Source: Pseudoduganella violaceinigra DSM 15887
Lineage (GTDB): Bacteria > Pseudomonadota > Gammaproteobacteria > Burkholderiales > Burkholderiaceae_D
Assembly (NCBI RefSeq): GCF_000425385.1
Contig: NZ_AUDI01000004.1
Coordinates: 186,001-250,000, forward strand
Length of the DNA stretch: 64,000 nt
Direction of reading: 5' to 3'
Shown here: positions 1-13,294 of the stretch, piece by piece
How the letters are laid out: the number at the start of each line of letters is the position of its first letter
How positions within the stretch are numbered: the first letter of the stretch is position 1
The notes under the pieces: generated by a model
Databases searched by the model: none
What the model was told of the DNA's origin: nothing
Seen by the model: only the letters and a program-made list of their open reading frames with translations
Position numbers and translations under genes: made by a program

Positions 1-730
1 GCACCGTGCGCACCTGGGCATCGAGCCGCGACATGCGGGCCCACACCGCGTCGCGCACAGAAGCGGGCAAATGGCCGGGCGTCGTGTCGCAATCCGTCAA
101 CAGTTCGGAGAGGAAGAAGGGATTGCCGCCGCTGACCCGGTACAGTTCCTCCGGATCGCAGGCGGCGTCGCGCGCCAGCGTCGCGACAGCTTGCGGCGAC
201 AGCAATGGCAGCGTGAGGCGCTGGGTGCTGGCGGCGGGCAGGTCGCCGGCCCAGCGCCAGAAGGCATGGTCGGGCGGCAGCTCGTCGTTGCGGGCGCTCG
301 CCAGCAGCAGGATGTGCTGGCCGGCGATGCGCCGCGCCAGATACTTGAGCAAATCCAAGGTCGCCTGGTCGGCCCAATGCAAATCTTCGCACAGGACCAG
401 CACAGGGCGCGGCTGGGCGGCCAGATGCCCCAGCAGCATGGGCATCAGCACGTCGGGACTGGCGGCGTTGTCGATCGCCGACACCACGTCCGCCCCCAGT
501 TCAGGGGCGAAGTCGCGGAAGGGGCCGAGGACGCGCGGCGTGGACAGGTCTTCGCAAGCGCCCTGCAGAACCAGAAACTGGCCCTTCAGCGGTGCGGTGA
601 AGGTTTGCAGCAGGGACGACTTGCCGATGCCCGCTTCGCCCAGCACGAGGGCCATGCCGCCCGCGCCAGAGCTCACGCGGCCGGCAAGGCGCTGCAATGA
701 TTCCAACTCTTTTTCGCGCTCGAGCAACAT
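1..730 (-). CDS. AAA-ATPase / LuxR-type regulator, N-terminal part (partial)
   Basis: The gene runs off the left edge of the window, so only the N-terminal ~243 residues are seen. Reading the minus strand gives an ATPase module starting LLEREKELESL, with Walker A GEAGIGKSS about 30 residues in and a Walker B-like LVLCEDLHWAD. This pattern is typical of the AAA_16 domain of large LuxR-type (MalT-like) regulators and of some ATPase-coupled cyclases; the effector domain lies outside the window, so the class is not certain. Two in-frame ATGs are possible, at 745 and 730. I chose 730 because GGAGG lies 8 nt upstream and the family usually begins MLLERE. It follows the TonB receptor gene on the same strand by 77 bp and might respond to, or control, the same substrate; that is inference. 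Confidence 0.75.
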   Translation of the reverse strand, partial: MLLEREKELESLQRLAGRVSSGAGGMALVLGEAGIGKSSLLQTFTAPLKGQFLVLQGACEDLSTPRVLGPFRDFAPELGADVVSAIDNAASPDVLMPMLLGHLAAQPRPVLVLCEDLHWADQATLDLLKYLARRIAGQHILLLASARNDELPPDHAFWRWAGDLPAASTQRLTLPLLSPQAVATLARDAACDPEELYRVSGGNPFFLSELLTDCDTTPGHLPASVRDAVWARMSRLDAQVRTV

Positions 731-807
731 CTGGCTCTCCTCCATGCCATGATATTCCTGTCAGCGCAAAAAGATTCTCACCAATCGTAACGTGCCTGGC
801 TAGCTGC

Positions 808-3144
808 TTAGAACTTATACGAAGCAGTCAGCTTGTACGTGCGCGGATCGCCGTAGTAGGTGGTGACCGTGTTGAAGAAACCGCCGAAAGCATAGCCGGC
901 CGTTTTGTAGCGTTTATCCGTCAGGTTGCGTCCATGCAGGCCGATTTGCAGGCGGCGGTCGGCGCTGGTCCATACCAGTCCTGCATCCCATAGGGTAAAG
1001 CCGCCTTGCGCCAGCATCTGGTTCTGCGCCACGAGGGCGTCCAGCGAGGCCACGCCGGTCAGGCGCACAATCTCGGCCTGGTACACCTTGTCCTTGTAGG
1101 ACAGGCTGTTGTTGAAGCTCATGCTGCCGCCGCGGCCGAACAGGCTGACCGGCCATTCATACGTCGCCCCCAGGTTGGCGGCCTTCTTCGGCGTGTTCTG
1201 GAACTCGGCGCTGTGGGCGACATTGATCAGGTTAGCGCCACTGGCCACCATCCATTCCTTGTAGTCGGCATTGACGAAGCTCAGCATGCCGTTCAGGGAC
1301 AGGCCGTCCGTCACGCGGGCAATCGCTTCCAGCTCCAGGCCCTTGATCTTGGCTTTGCCCGCATTGGTGAGCGTTCCGGCGAAACCATTGACCTGGCCCT
1401 GCGCATTGAAGGTCGGGATCGAGCCCGGAATCTGCACGTTCTTGTAATCGGTGTAGAACAGGGCGGCATTGGTTTGCAGGCGGCCGCCGTGCATCGACGA
1501 TTTCAGGCCCAGCTCAATGGCGTCGACTTCTTCGGGCTTCACGCCCTTGCGTTTTTCTAGCGATGCCGGGGTGTTAGGGCCGCCGGAAGCGGTCAAGTCC
1601 ATGCGCGGATCGAACATGCCGCCCTTGAAGCCGCTCTGGTAGCTGCCGTACAGGTTGTGCTCCGGCGCCAGCTTCCAGCCAAAGCCCAGTTTCGGCGTGA
1701 ATTTCTTGTCCTTGCGATGCAGCGCGTCCTTGCCCAGGTCCGTGTTCGGCGCCAGGCCGATGGCGGCGGGGTTGCCCAGATTCGGCGAGCCGGCCAGGCC
1801 CAGATAGGTGCGCTTGAAGATGGCGGCTTCGCGCTCGTCATCGGTCCAGCGCGCACCCACGCTCACATTGAACGTATCGGAAACGTTGTAGCTGGCATCG
1901 GCGTACACTGCCCAGGTCTTCGAATCGATGTCGTCGCGGGTCAGCAGGGACAGGCCGGCACCCGCCCCGTACAGCACATCGAATTCATTGAAGGCATTGG
2001 TCTTCATATAGAACAAGCCGGCCACGCCATGCCATTTGGCGCCGGTGTAGGTCAACTGGAATTCCTGGCTGTCCTGCTTGTCGCTATAGATGGCAGGCGC
2101 CTCCCATAGCGCGGCGTTCAGGGAATCGAAATCGATCGGCGCGTAGGACTTGGAGGAACGGTGCGCCGTGACCGACTTGAACATCGTTTCGGCATTGATG
2201 TTGTAGTCGATGGTCAGCGCCGCGCCCTTGGTCGTCACCTGCTGTTCGTGGCCATTCACCTTGTACAGGTTGGCGCGCGTGTCATACAGGCCATCCAGCG
2301 GCGCTTCGTTGGCCGGCGGCGGGCCGTTCAGCAGGCGATAGCCTTGCTTGGGCTCCGATTTATCCCTGGTGTAATCGGCGGCGAAACGGATGAACAGATC
2401 CGAATTGGGCACCAGTTCGGCACTGACGCGGGCCGCGCCGACCTCCTTGTTATAGTTGTCGTGGCCATTGACGATATTCTTGCCGAAACCGTCGCGGTTG
2501 AACGTCCCGACCGTGGCGCCGACGCGCAGCATATCGCTGATTGGCGCACTGCCTTTCAAGACCAGGTCGTGCTGGCTGTAGTTGCCCAGGGCGCCCTTGA
2601 TTTCGAAGCTGGGCTTAGGGGACAGCTTGCGGGTCACGTATTTGACCGCGCCGCCGATGGTGTTGCGGCCGTAGAGGGTGCCTTGCGGACCGCGCAGGAC
2701 TTCGATGCGTTCCAGGTCGTAGATATCGGTCAAGGCGCCCTGCGGGCGGGCCAGGTAGACGTCGTCCAGGTAGATGCCGACGCCCTGTTCGTAGCCCGCA
2801 ACCGGGTCTTGCTGGCCGATGCCGCGGATGAAGGCGGTCAGGGTGGTGTTGGTCCCGCGCGAAGCTTTGAGCGTGGTGTTCGGCACGATATCGGTCAGCG
2901 CTGTGATGTCGGGCAGCGCCTGCTTCTCCAGCTGGGCGCCCGACAACGCGGTCACCGCGCCCGGCACATCCTGGATCAGCTCTGCGCGTTTGCGGGCGGT
3001 CACGATCACTTTGTCGATCTCGCTGTCGGCCTTTTCACCGCCGCCGCTTTGCGCCATGGCGGGAGCGGTGTACAGGGCCGGCAGCGTCAACATCACGGCG
3101 GCAACGGAGCGGCGCAGGATGAAAATGTGTTTCGGCACACGCAT
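808..3144 (-). CDS. TonB-dependent outer-membrane receptor
   Basis: A 778-residue outer-membrane active-transport receptor. It has a signal peptide ending near APAMAQ (about residue 30), a TonB-box-like stretch DKVIVTARKR right after it, a plug domain with the usual IEVLRGPQGTLYGRNTIGG motif, and a long beta-barrel ending in aromatic Phe (YKLTASYKF), as expected for barrel assembly. The substrate cannot be read from the sequence; there is no FecA-type N-terminal signalling extension and no sigma/anti-sigma pair next to it. An upstream in-frame ATG at 3231 would place extra residues before the signal peptide and run through the promoter region, so I start at 3144, which has GAGGAG at good spacing. 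Control is probably through the promoter and palindromic sites at 3164-3240. Confidence 0.93.
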   Translation of the reverse strand: MRVPKHIFILRRSVAAVMLTLPALYTAPAMAQSGGGEKADSEIDKVIVTARKRAELIQDVPGAVTALSGAQLEKQALPDITALTDIVPNTTLKASRGTNTTLTAFIRGIGQQDPVAGYEQGVGIYLDDVYLARPQGALTDIYDLERIEVLRGPQGTLYGRNTIGGAVKYVTRKLSPKPSFEIKGALGNYSQHDLVLKGSAPISDMLRVGATVGTFNRDGFGKNIVNGHDNYNKEVGAARVSAELVPNSDLFIRFAADYTRDKSEPKQGYRLLNGPPPANEAPLDGLYDTRANLYKVNGHEQQVTTKGAALTIDYNINAETMFKSVTAHRSSKSYAPIDFDSLNAALWEAPAIYSDKQDSQEFQLTYTGAKWHGVAGLFYMKTNAFNEFDVLYGAGAGLSLLTRDDIDSKTWAVYADASYNVSDTFNVSVGARWTDDEREAAIFKRTYLGLAGSPNLGNPAAIGLAPNTDLGKDALHRKDKKFTPKLGFGWKLAPEHNLYGSYQSGFKGGMFDPRMDLTASGGPNTPASLEKRKGVKPEEVDAIELGLKSSMHGGRLQTNAALFYTDYKNVQIPGSIPTFNAQGQVNGFAGTLTNAGKAKIKGLELEAIARVTDGLSLNGMLSFVNADYKEWMVASGANLINVAHSAEFQNTPKKAANLGATYEWPVSLFGRGGSMSFNNSLSYKDKVYQAEIVRLTGVASLDALVAQNQMLAQGGFTLWDAGLVWTSADRRLQIGLHGRNLTDKRYKTAGYAFGGFFNTVTTYYGDPRTYKLTASYKF

Positions 3145-3163
3145 CAAAGTCTCCTCAGGTTTT

Positions 3164-3193
3164 GTTATGCGAGGAGTGTGCATGTTTTGCCAA
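3164..3193 (-). promoter_or_regulatory. Putative sigma-70 promoter of the TonB receptor gene
   Basis: On the minus strand TTGGCA (3188-3193) and CATAAC (3164-3169) are separated by 18 bp, about 20 bp before the receptor start codon. The -35 matches five of six consensus bases, the -10 four of six. Confidence 0.4.
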
Positions 3194-3194
3194 C

Positions 3195-3240
3195 TGTGCG
3201 AAACTGACAGGGTTGCACTCACGTTGTGCAATTTTGCACA
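3195..3240. promoter_or_regulatory. Palindromic operator cluster upstream of the TonB receptor
   Basis: A perfect palindrome TGTGCAATTTTGCACA occupies 3225-3240 (7-bp arms, 2-bp centre). Related half-sites TGTGCGA (3195-3201) and TTGCACT (3213-3219) lie between it and the proposed -35 box. The main palindrome sits about 75 bp upstream of the predicted transcription start, a position more typical of an activator site than a repressor site. The protein that binds is unknown. Confidence 0.5.
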
Positions 3241-3245
3241 CGTTG

Positions 3246-4093
3246 CTAAGCCATGCGCTTGTACCAGGACTGGCCAGGGGACAGGGCTTGATAGACGGCG
3301 GCGAAAGGCTCGGCCGGGTCGAGTTCGCGGTCCAGACCGAGCGTGCCGAAGGGGACCAGGCTGTCGTGGAAAAGCTGCAATACGCGCTGGCGCAACAGCG
3401 GGCCGAAGTCGGGCAGGGCGCGCTGGCAGGCGATCAAATTGAACTCGTTAAACGAGGCGTCGGTGACCAGGTTGTACTGCGCCCAACTGATATGGCTGCG
3501 CAGTGCGGGCGCCAGCACGGCACGTCCCGGTTGCAGCTGGAAATGGTCGGCAAGCCGCCCCCTGCCGCCGGCCTGGGCGTAGCTTTCCTGGGTGCGTTCC
3601 AGCTCCGCTTCGGACAACCAGGCCGACGCCGCCTCGTCCAGCATCTCGTCGCTGGCCACGGTGGCGTGGATTTCAGCGTGCGCCAGCAGCCCCATTTCGG
3701 CAAGGATGATGGCCAGCGTCCATGCCTGCCCGGCGCCGGCGCAGTCGGCCAGCCAGATCCGGGGCAGGGCGGCGCCGCGCAGGCAATGTTCGGCCGCTTC
3801 GCGCAGCATCAGCGCTTCCGCCGGATCGTCGAACAGGCTGGCGGGCGGCACATGCAATGCGCGCAGCAGTGCGCCCGCCGTCGCCGGATCGTGCAGCACA
3901 TGGTCCTGGAGCTGGGACAGCGTCGCCATGCCGCGCTGCTGCATGAAGTCGAACAGCTTGCGCTTCAGCGGCGGGCGCTCGTGTAAGCGGAAGTCAAAGC
4001 CGAGGCGGCGCACCAGCGCCTCCAGCAGCAATTCCAGCTCGAGTTCTTCCAGTTCCGGCGCCGTGCCGCGGCGCAGCTCTTCATTGGCACCCA

Positions 4094-4094
<1 letters not shown>
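3246..4094 (-). CDS. CheR-like methyltransferase with degenerate SAM-binding motifs
   Basis: A 282-residue homologue of chemotaxis methyltransferase CheR. The N-terminal helical region (about residues 14-65, RRLGFDFRLHERPPLKR) and the body (ISWAQYNLVTDASFNEFNLI) align well with the family. The catalytic positions do not: the family loop that normally reads GCATGEE is here CAGAGQA, ATDIN is ASDEM, and the CRNVLIYF segment is CQRALPDF. The protein therefore may not methylate anything and could serve as a binding partner. Its ATG overlaps the stop codon of the poly-HAMP kinase (ATGA at 4094), so the two are translationally coupled. No CheB methylesterase is nearby. The start at 4094 is preferred over an upstream ATG at 4181 that would lie deep in the kinase gene. 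Confidence 0.8.
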
Positions 4095-8986
<4,892 letters not shown>

Positions 8987-9028
8987 CGACGCTACCTCAG
9001 GTATAAAGGTGGAATGCAAGGAAGGCCT

Positions 9029-9056
9029 AATGTACTCCGGAGCTTGCGACAGTCAA
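9029..9056 (-). promoter_or_regulatory. Putative sigma-70 promoter of the poly-HAMP kinase operon
   Basis: On the minus strand TTGACT (9051-9056) and TACATT (9029-9034) are 16 bp apart, placing transcription start about 36 nt before the kinase ATG. The spacer contains the palindrome CTCCGGAG. Confidence 0.5.
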
Positions 9057-9168
9057 GTACAAACTTGGCAAAAAACTTCAGTATATTAATAGGGCAACTC
9101 GCCAGGAAATACTTTCCCAAGCATAACGACGTGCAACTTCACCCCGCGCACGATTGCAGCAGTGCAAC

Positions 9169-9223
9169 GTCGGGGTCAGGTCTGTCATTTGGACACGCAG
9201 CGCGCACCTTTGATATTTCTCAA
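9169..9223 (+). repeat. Left terminal repeat of RAYT element 1
   Basis: 55 bp beginning GTCGGGGTCAGGTCTG and ending TTTGATATTTCTCAA; inverted relative to 10166-10220. Confidence 0.9.
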
Positions 9224-9232
9224 CACGCTGAC

Positions 9233-10072
9233 TTATTTTTCTTCGAAAGCTTTAACTGCCCGGCTGACGGTTTTTACGGAAACACGGGCAAATTGGGCGA
9301 TCTCCGGCATGGAATAGGCCAGCGAGCGATAAGCGTGTGCCATGGCCACTTTAGGATCGTGGAATTCGGCGAAGTAGTCCTGCAAAGGCCGTGAAATTGC
9401 CCGTCGCTGGGATCGCTTGACTTCCGCCAAATTGCCATCGCACTGACTTCCCACAACGCGCGCGCAGAACGCTTCGTCTCCCAGTATGAGCTGATGGGTC
9501 ATGGCGCGCAGCGGACTTGGCATATCAATGCCTGCAATTACAAATTCTCCGTAAGCCTGCCTGGCCTGGTGTTGATCGCTATCGAAGCAGGCAAGCAGCT
9601 GATCCGACTTGAGCCATTCCTGGCCGTCGACCATGCCCATGGCGGCGCCGTGGCTGCTCCACAGCCAATGGGACGGCAAGGCAACCATTCTCGCCCGCAC
9701 CGGATTGAGTTCAATATAGCGCGCCAGCTCTTTCAAGTAGAGGTCGCTTTGGCAAAGAATGGCGGTGAAGCGGCCCTGGAACAGATGCCCGACCAGGCGG
9801 TGCTGGCGGTTGAAATACTGCGAATAGCTTCCATTCAAATGGCGCATGCCGCGCGAGAGCTGGCCGTCAAAGGTCTCAAGCAGGATATGGAAGTGATTGG
9901 TCATCTGGCAATAGGCAAGCACCGAGAAATTGAAGCGGGCGCAGGTCTCGCCCAAGAGCGCAAGCCAGGTCATGCGGTCGCTATCGGACAGATAGATGCG
10001 ACCCTTCCTGTTGCCGCGCACTGTGATGTGGAAGAGGGCGCGGTCAAGGCGGATTCGGAGTGGACGGTTCAT
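9233..10072 (-). CDS. REP-associated tyrosine transposase (RAYT, Y1_Tnp family)
   Basis: A 279-residue transposase-like protein of the single-strand DNA HUH/Y1 class (IS200-related). Visible motifs are the histidine pair in MTNHFHILLE and the tyrosine-bearing helix YSQYFNRQHRLVGHLFQGRF, both diagnostic for RAYTs. The C-terminus carries a helix-turn-helix-like segment (MPEIAQFARVSVKTVSRAVK), giving it a possible DNA-binding tail. RAYTs are thought to mobilise short REP hairpins rather than themselves; the 55-bp repeats on both sides fit that role. I start at 10072 (MNRPLRIR), where homologues begin, instead of the ATG at 10135. It has a relative at 56742-57593 with different flanking ends. Confidence 0.9.
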   Translation of the reverse strand: MNRPLRIRLDRALFHITVRGNRKGRIYLSDSDRMTWLALLGETCARFNFSVLAYCQMTNHFHILLETFDGQLSRGMRHLNGSYSQYFNRQHRLVGHLFQGRFTAILCQSDLYLKELARYIELNPVRARMVALPSHWLWSSHGAAMGMVDGQEWLKSDQLLACFDSDQHQARQAYGEFVIAGIDMPSPLRAMTHQLILGDEAFCARVVGSQCDGNLAEVKRSQRRAISRPLQDYFAEFHDPKVAMAHAYRSLAYSMPEIAQFARVSVKTVSRAVKAFEEK

Positions 10073-10133
10073 GGGAAAAGCATAGGCAGCTTTCCCCCAA
10101 GCAGGATTGCGATGGCGCAATGAAAATGAAAAC

Positions 10134-10162
10134 ACCCGTCAGACATCAAATTCGTGACGGGT
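10134..10162. repeat. Inverted repeat beside RAYT element 1 right end
   Basis: ACCCGTCA (10134-10141) and TGACGGGT (10155-10162) form a perfect 8-bp stem with a 13-nt loop, between the RAYT start and the right terminal repeat. Confidence 0.6.
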
Positions 10163-10165
10163 ATA

Positions 10166-10220
10166 TTGAGAAATATCAAAGGTCGGCTGTCGCTGTCCAA
10201 ATGACAGACCTGACCCCGAC
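10166..10220 (-). repeat. Right terminal repeat of RAYT element 1
   Basis: Inverted partner of 9169-9223; on the minus strand it starts GTCGGGGTCAGGTCTG and ends TTTGATATTTCTCAA. Confidence 0.9.
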
Positions 10221-10222
10221 TT

Positions 10223-12307
10223 TTATTTTAGTTGTTTGAGCAGGAAGGCGTAGGTCAGGGCCCACATCTGGGCTTGCTGGTCGTTGTTGGCGGCGCCGGC
10301 GTGGCCACCTTCGGTGTTTTCCCAGTACAGCACGTCGTGGCCTTGCTCTTTCATGCGGGCGACCATCTTGCGCGCGTGGCCGGGGTGGACCCGGTCGTCG
10401 CGCGTCGAGGTCGTGAACAGGACCCGCGGGTAGTGCTTGTCTTTGAAGACGTTCTGGTACGGCGAGTATTTGCTGAGGTAGGCCCATTGCTTGGGATCGT
10501 CCGGGTCGCCGTATTCGCCCATCCACGAGGCGCCGGCCAGCAGTTTGCTGTAGCGCTGCATGTCGAGCAGTGGGACTTGGCAGACCACGGCGTTGAACAG
10601 GTCCGGGCGCTGCGTCAGCGCGGCGCCGACCAGCAGTCCGCCATTGCTGCCACCCATGATGCCAAGGTGGCGCGGGCTGGTGATCTTGCGCCGGATGAGG
10701 TCCTGGGCAACGGCGATGAAGTCGTCGAAGGCGCGCTGCCGGTTTTCCTTCAGGGCGGCCTGGTGCCAGCGCGGGCCGAATTCGCCGCCGCCGCGGATGT
10801 TGGCGAGCACGTAGACGCCGCCTTGCTTGAGCCACGCTTCGCCCGTGGTGCCGCTGTAGAAGGGCTTCATCGATACTTCAAAGCCGCCGTAGCCGTACAT
10901 GACGGTGGGATTCTTGCCGTCCAGCCGGGCGTTTTTATCCATCAGGACGAAGTAGGGGACTCGGGTGCCGTCTTTCGATTCGGCCATATGCTGTTGCACG
11001 GTGTAGGGCTGGGCGTCGAAGTAGGCGGGCAGCGCTTTGAGCGGGCTGCGTTCGTCCTTGCCGCTGTCGGCCAGGTACATCGTGGTCGGGTTGAGGAAGT
11101 CCGTCACCGTCAGGAAGTATTGCTCCGATTCGACGGGGTCGAGCGCTTGCACTTCCAGCGTGCCGAAGGCGGGGGCGTTGACGTCGCGGCGCTGCCATTT
11201 GCCGTCCACGTGGCGCAGTTCAACCAGGCGGTTCTTGACCTTGTCGAGGATGTTGAGCAGGAGGGCGCTGCGGGTGGCGGCGACGCCGTCGAGCGAGCTC
11301 TCTGGCGTCGGCGTGAACAGGATGTCGAAGTTGCGTTCGCCGGCCATGAAGGCCTTGAAGTCGACGGCGAGCAGGGCGCCTTGCGGGTAGGTGGCGCCGG
11401 TGACGGTCCAGTCCGAGCGCAGGTCGATGATCAGCTGGTCGCGCAGCGTGTAGGCGTTGGCGTCGTCCGGTTTCGCAATCCTGGTGAGTTGGTCGCCTTC
11501 GCGTACGAAGAGTTCGCTGGAGTAGAAGCCGATCTGGCGCGAAATGAACTGGTGGCTGTGGCCCGGCGTGAAGTCCTTGTAGGCGCCGACGCCCAGGTCG
11601 TCGCTCTTGGCTTGGTACAGGGTTTTGGCGGCCGCCAGCGGCGTGCCGCGCTTCCATTCCTTGACGATGCGCGGATAGCCGGAGGTGGTCATGCTGTCGG
11701 GGCCGAAGTCGGTGGAGACGAAGACGGTGTCGGCGTCGATCCAGGCGATGTCGCTTTTGGCTTCCGGGAGAGTGAAGCCGTCGGTGACGAAGCGGCGCTT
11801 GGCGACATCGTATTCGCGCACGACGTGGGCGTCGCCGCCGCCGCGCGAGAGCTGCACCAGGCATTGCTCGCCTTTCGGGTAGAGGCAGGATACGCCATGC
11901 CATACCCAGTTTTCATTCTCGTCGGCGGCCAGCTTGTCGATGTCGAGCACCGTTTCCCATTGCGGTGCGGCCTTGCGGTATTGCTCCAGCGTGGTGCGGC
12001 GCCAGATGCCGCGCGTGTGCTGGGCGTCGCGCCAGAAGTTGTAGTAATGGTCGCCGTGGCGGGTGACGTAGGGAATGCGCTCTTTGGAGTTGAGGATGGT
12101 CTTCAGGCGTTCGTGGATGGCGGGGTAGTTTGGCTGCGCCTGCAATTCGCGCAGGGCGGCGGCGTTTTGTTCCTTGACCCAGGACAGGGCCTTGTCGCCG
12201 CCCACGTCTTCCAGCCAGAGGTAGGGATCGCTGTCCTGCGCATAGGCGCCGCCTGTCGCCGCCAGTCCCAACACCATGCCTGAAGCCATCTTCCGATACG
12301 AGCGCAT
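10223..12307 (-). CDS. Exported prolyl oligopeptidase family (S9A) serine peptidase
   Basis: A 694-residue peptidase with an N-terminal signal peptide (cut near GGAYA/QD), so it acts outside the cytoplasm, probably in the periplasm. After the signal come the DPYLWLEDV stretch that opens the S9A beta-propeller domain, the propeller to about residue 420, and the alpha/beta-hydrolase domain with catalytic Ser in GGSNGG (about 553), Asp in TRDDRVHPG (about 636) and His in TEGGHAG (about 671). All three triad residues are present, so it should cleave peptides after proline or a related residue. The start has GAGGAG at good spacing. The RAYT repeat ends 2 bp beyond its stop codon. It may follow the ypfJ-like gene in one transcript (36-bp gap). 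Confidence 0.92.
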   Translation of the reverse strand: MRSYRKMASGMVLGLAATGGAYAQDSDPYLWLEDVGGDKALSWVKEQNAAALRELQAQPNYPAIHERLKTILNSKERIPYVTRHGDHYYNFWRDAQHTRGIWRRTTLEQYRKAAPQWETVLDIDKLAADENENWVWHGVSCLYPKGEQCLVQLSRGGGDAHVVREYDVAKRRFVTDGFTLPEAKSDIAWIDADTVFVSTDFGPDSMTTSGYPRIVKEWKRGTPLAAAKTLYQAKSDDLGVGAYKDFTPGHSHQFISRQIGFYSSELFVREGDQLTRIAKPDDANAYTLRDQLIIDLRSDWTVTGATYPQGALLAVDFKAFMAGERNFDILFTPTPESSLDGVAATRSALLLNILDKVKNRLVELRHVDGKWQRRDVNAPAFGTLEVQALDPVESEQYFLTVTDFLNPTTMYLADSGKDERSPLKALPAYFDAQPYTVQQHMAESKDGTRVPYFVLMDKNARLDGKNPTVMYGYGGFEVSMKPFYSGTTGEAWLKQGGVYVLANIRGGGEFGPRWHQAALKENRQRAFDDFIAVAQDLIRRKITSPRHLGIMGGSNGGLLVGAALTQRPDLFNAVVCQVPLLDMQRYSKLLAGASWMGEYGDPDDPKQWAYLSKYSPYQNVFKDKHYPRVLFTTSTRDDRVHPGHARKMVARMKEQGHDVLYWENTEGGHAGAANNDQQAQMWALTYAFLLKQLK

Positions 12308-12343
12308 TCCTGCTCCTCAACAATTGAATGCGCTTAATCTACA

Positions 12344-13228
12344 CTAAAGCTGGCGGGCCTCAAAGGTGTTGCACTGGGCGATTTCGCCCGATTCAATGCC
12401 GCGCGTGAACCAGCGTACGCGCTGCGCCGAACTGCCGTGGGTGAAGGAGTCCGGTACCACCTGGCCGCCGGCTTGCTTTTGCAGGGCATCGTCGCCGATG
12501 GCGGTGGCCGCGTTCAGGGCCGCTTCCACGTCGCCTTTTTCAATGATGCTGCGGGCGCGGTTGGCGTGGTAGGCCCATACGCCGGCGAAGCAGTCGGCCT
12601 GCAGTTCCAGCCGTACCGAGAGGGCGTTGGCCTGCCGTTCGGAGGCGTTGCGCTGGGCGTTGTGCACCTTGTCGCTCAAGCCCATCAAGTTCTGTACATG
12701 GTGCCCGACTTCGTGCGCAACCACATAGGCTTGCGCGAATTCGCCGGGGGCGTGGAAGCGCTGTTCCATCAGCCGGAAGAAGTCGAGGTCGATGTAGATC
12801 CTGCGGTCGCCGGGACAGTAGAACGGGCCGGTGGCGGACAGGCCCTGGCCGCAGGCCGTCGTTTCCCGGCCGGTGAAGACGATCAGTTTCGGCAGCTGGT
12901 AATTGCCGCCGTTGCGGCGGAATACTTCGGTCCAAACGTCTTCCGTGTCGGCCAGCACCACCTTCATCAGTTTGTATTCGCGGTCGTTGCCTTCCTTGTG
13001 CGGGCGGTGTTGCTGCTGGCTTACCTGCGCCGGGCCGCCAGCGCCGCCGCTCAGCAGGCCGAGCAGGGTCATGGGATTGACGCCCAGTACCCAGCTGCCG
13101 ATCAGTGCGACGACAATCGTGCCGATGCCGATCGATCGGCCGCCGAAACCGAAGCCGCCGCCACCACCGCCGTCGTCGCCACGGTGGTCTTCTACATTGT
13201 CACTTTCCCGATTACCTTCCCAGCGCAT
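12344..13228 (-). CDS. ypfJ: YpfJ-family zinc metallopeptidase
   Basis: A 294-residue protein of the YpfJ/neutral zinc metallopeptidase family. A glycine-rich N-terminal stretch is followed by one membrane segment (about residues 33-60), then the catalytic domain with HEVGHH at 172-177 and a downstream ELQADCFAG, which supplies the third metal ligand in this family. The biological substrate is not known for the family. GGAG lies about 9 nt upstream of the start. It is followed on the same strand by the S9 peptidase after 36 bp, so two extracytoplasmic peptidases may be made together. Confidence 0.9.
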   Translation of the reverse strand: MRWEGNRESDNVEDHRGDDGGGGGGFGFGGRSIGIGTIVVALIGSWVLGVNPMTLLGLLSGGAGGPAQVSQQQHRPHKEGNDREYKLMKVVLADTEDVWTEVFRRNGGNYQLPKLIVFTGRETTACGQGLSATGPFYCPGDRRIYIDLDFFRLMEQRFHAPGEFAQAYVVAHEVGHHVQNLMGLSDKVHNAQRNASERQANALSVRLELQADCFAGVWAYHANRARSIIEKGDVEAALNAATAIGDDALQKQAGGQVVPDSFTHGSSAQRVRWFTRGIESGEIAQCNTFEARQL

Positions 13229-13294
13229 TTTTTTAACTCCATGTTTAGTTTTGCTAAGTGTAACGCATTGGTGCCCGGCGCAGGCGCACGTACA

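Larger units (their letters stand above)
9169..10220. mobile_element. RAYT element 1 with 55-bp terminal inverted repeats
   Basis: A 1052-bp unit bounded by inverted 55-bp sequences, 9169-9223 and 10166-10220. Both start GTCGGGGTCAGGTCTG, keep their outer 27 bp and inner 15 bp (TTTGATATTTCTCAA), and differ only in the ~12 bp between. A single transposase-like gene fills the interior. The right end stops 2 bp before the stop codon of the peptidase gene. The same repeat pair occurs without a gene at 46684-46819. Confidence 0.85.
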
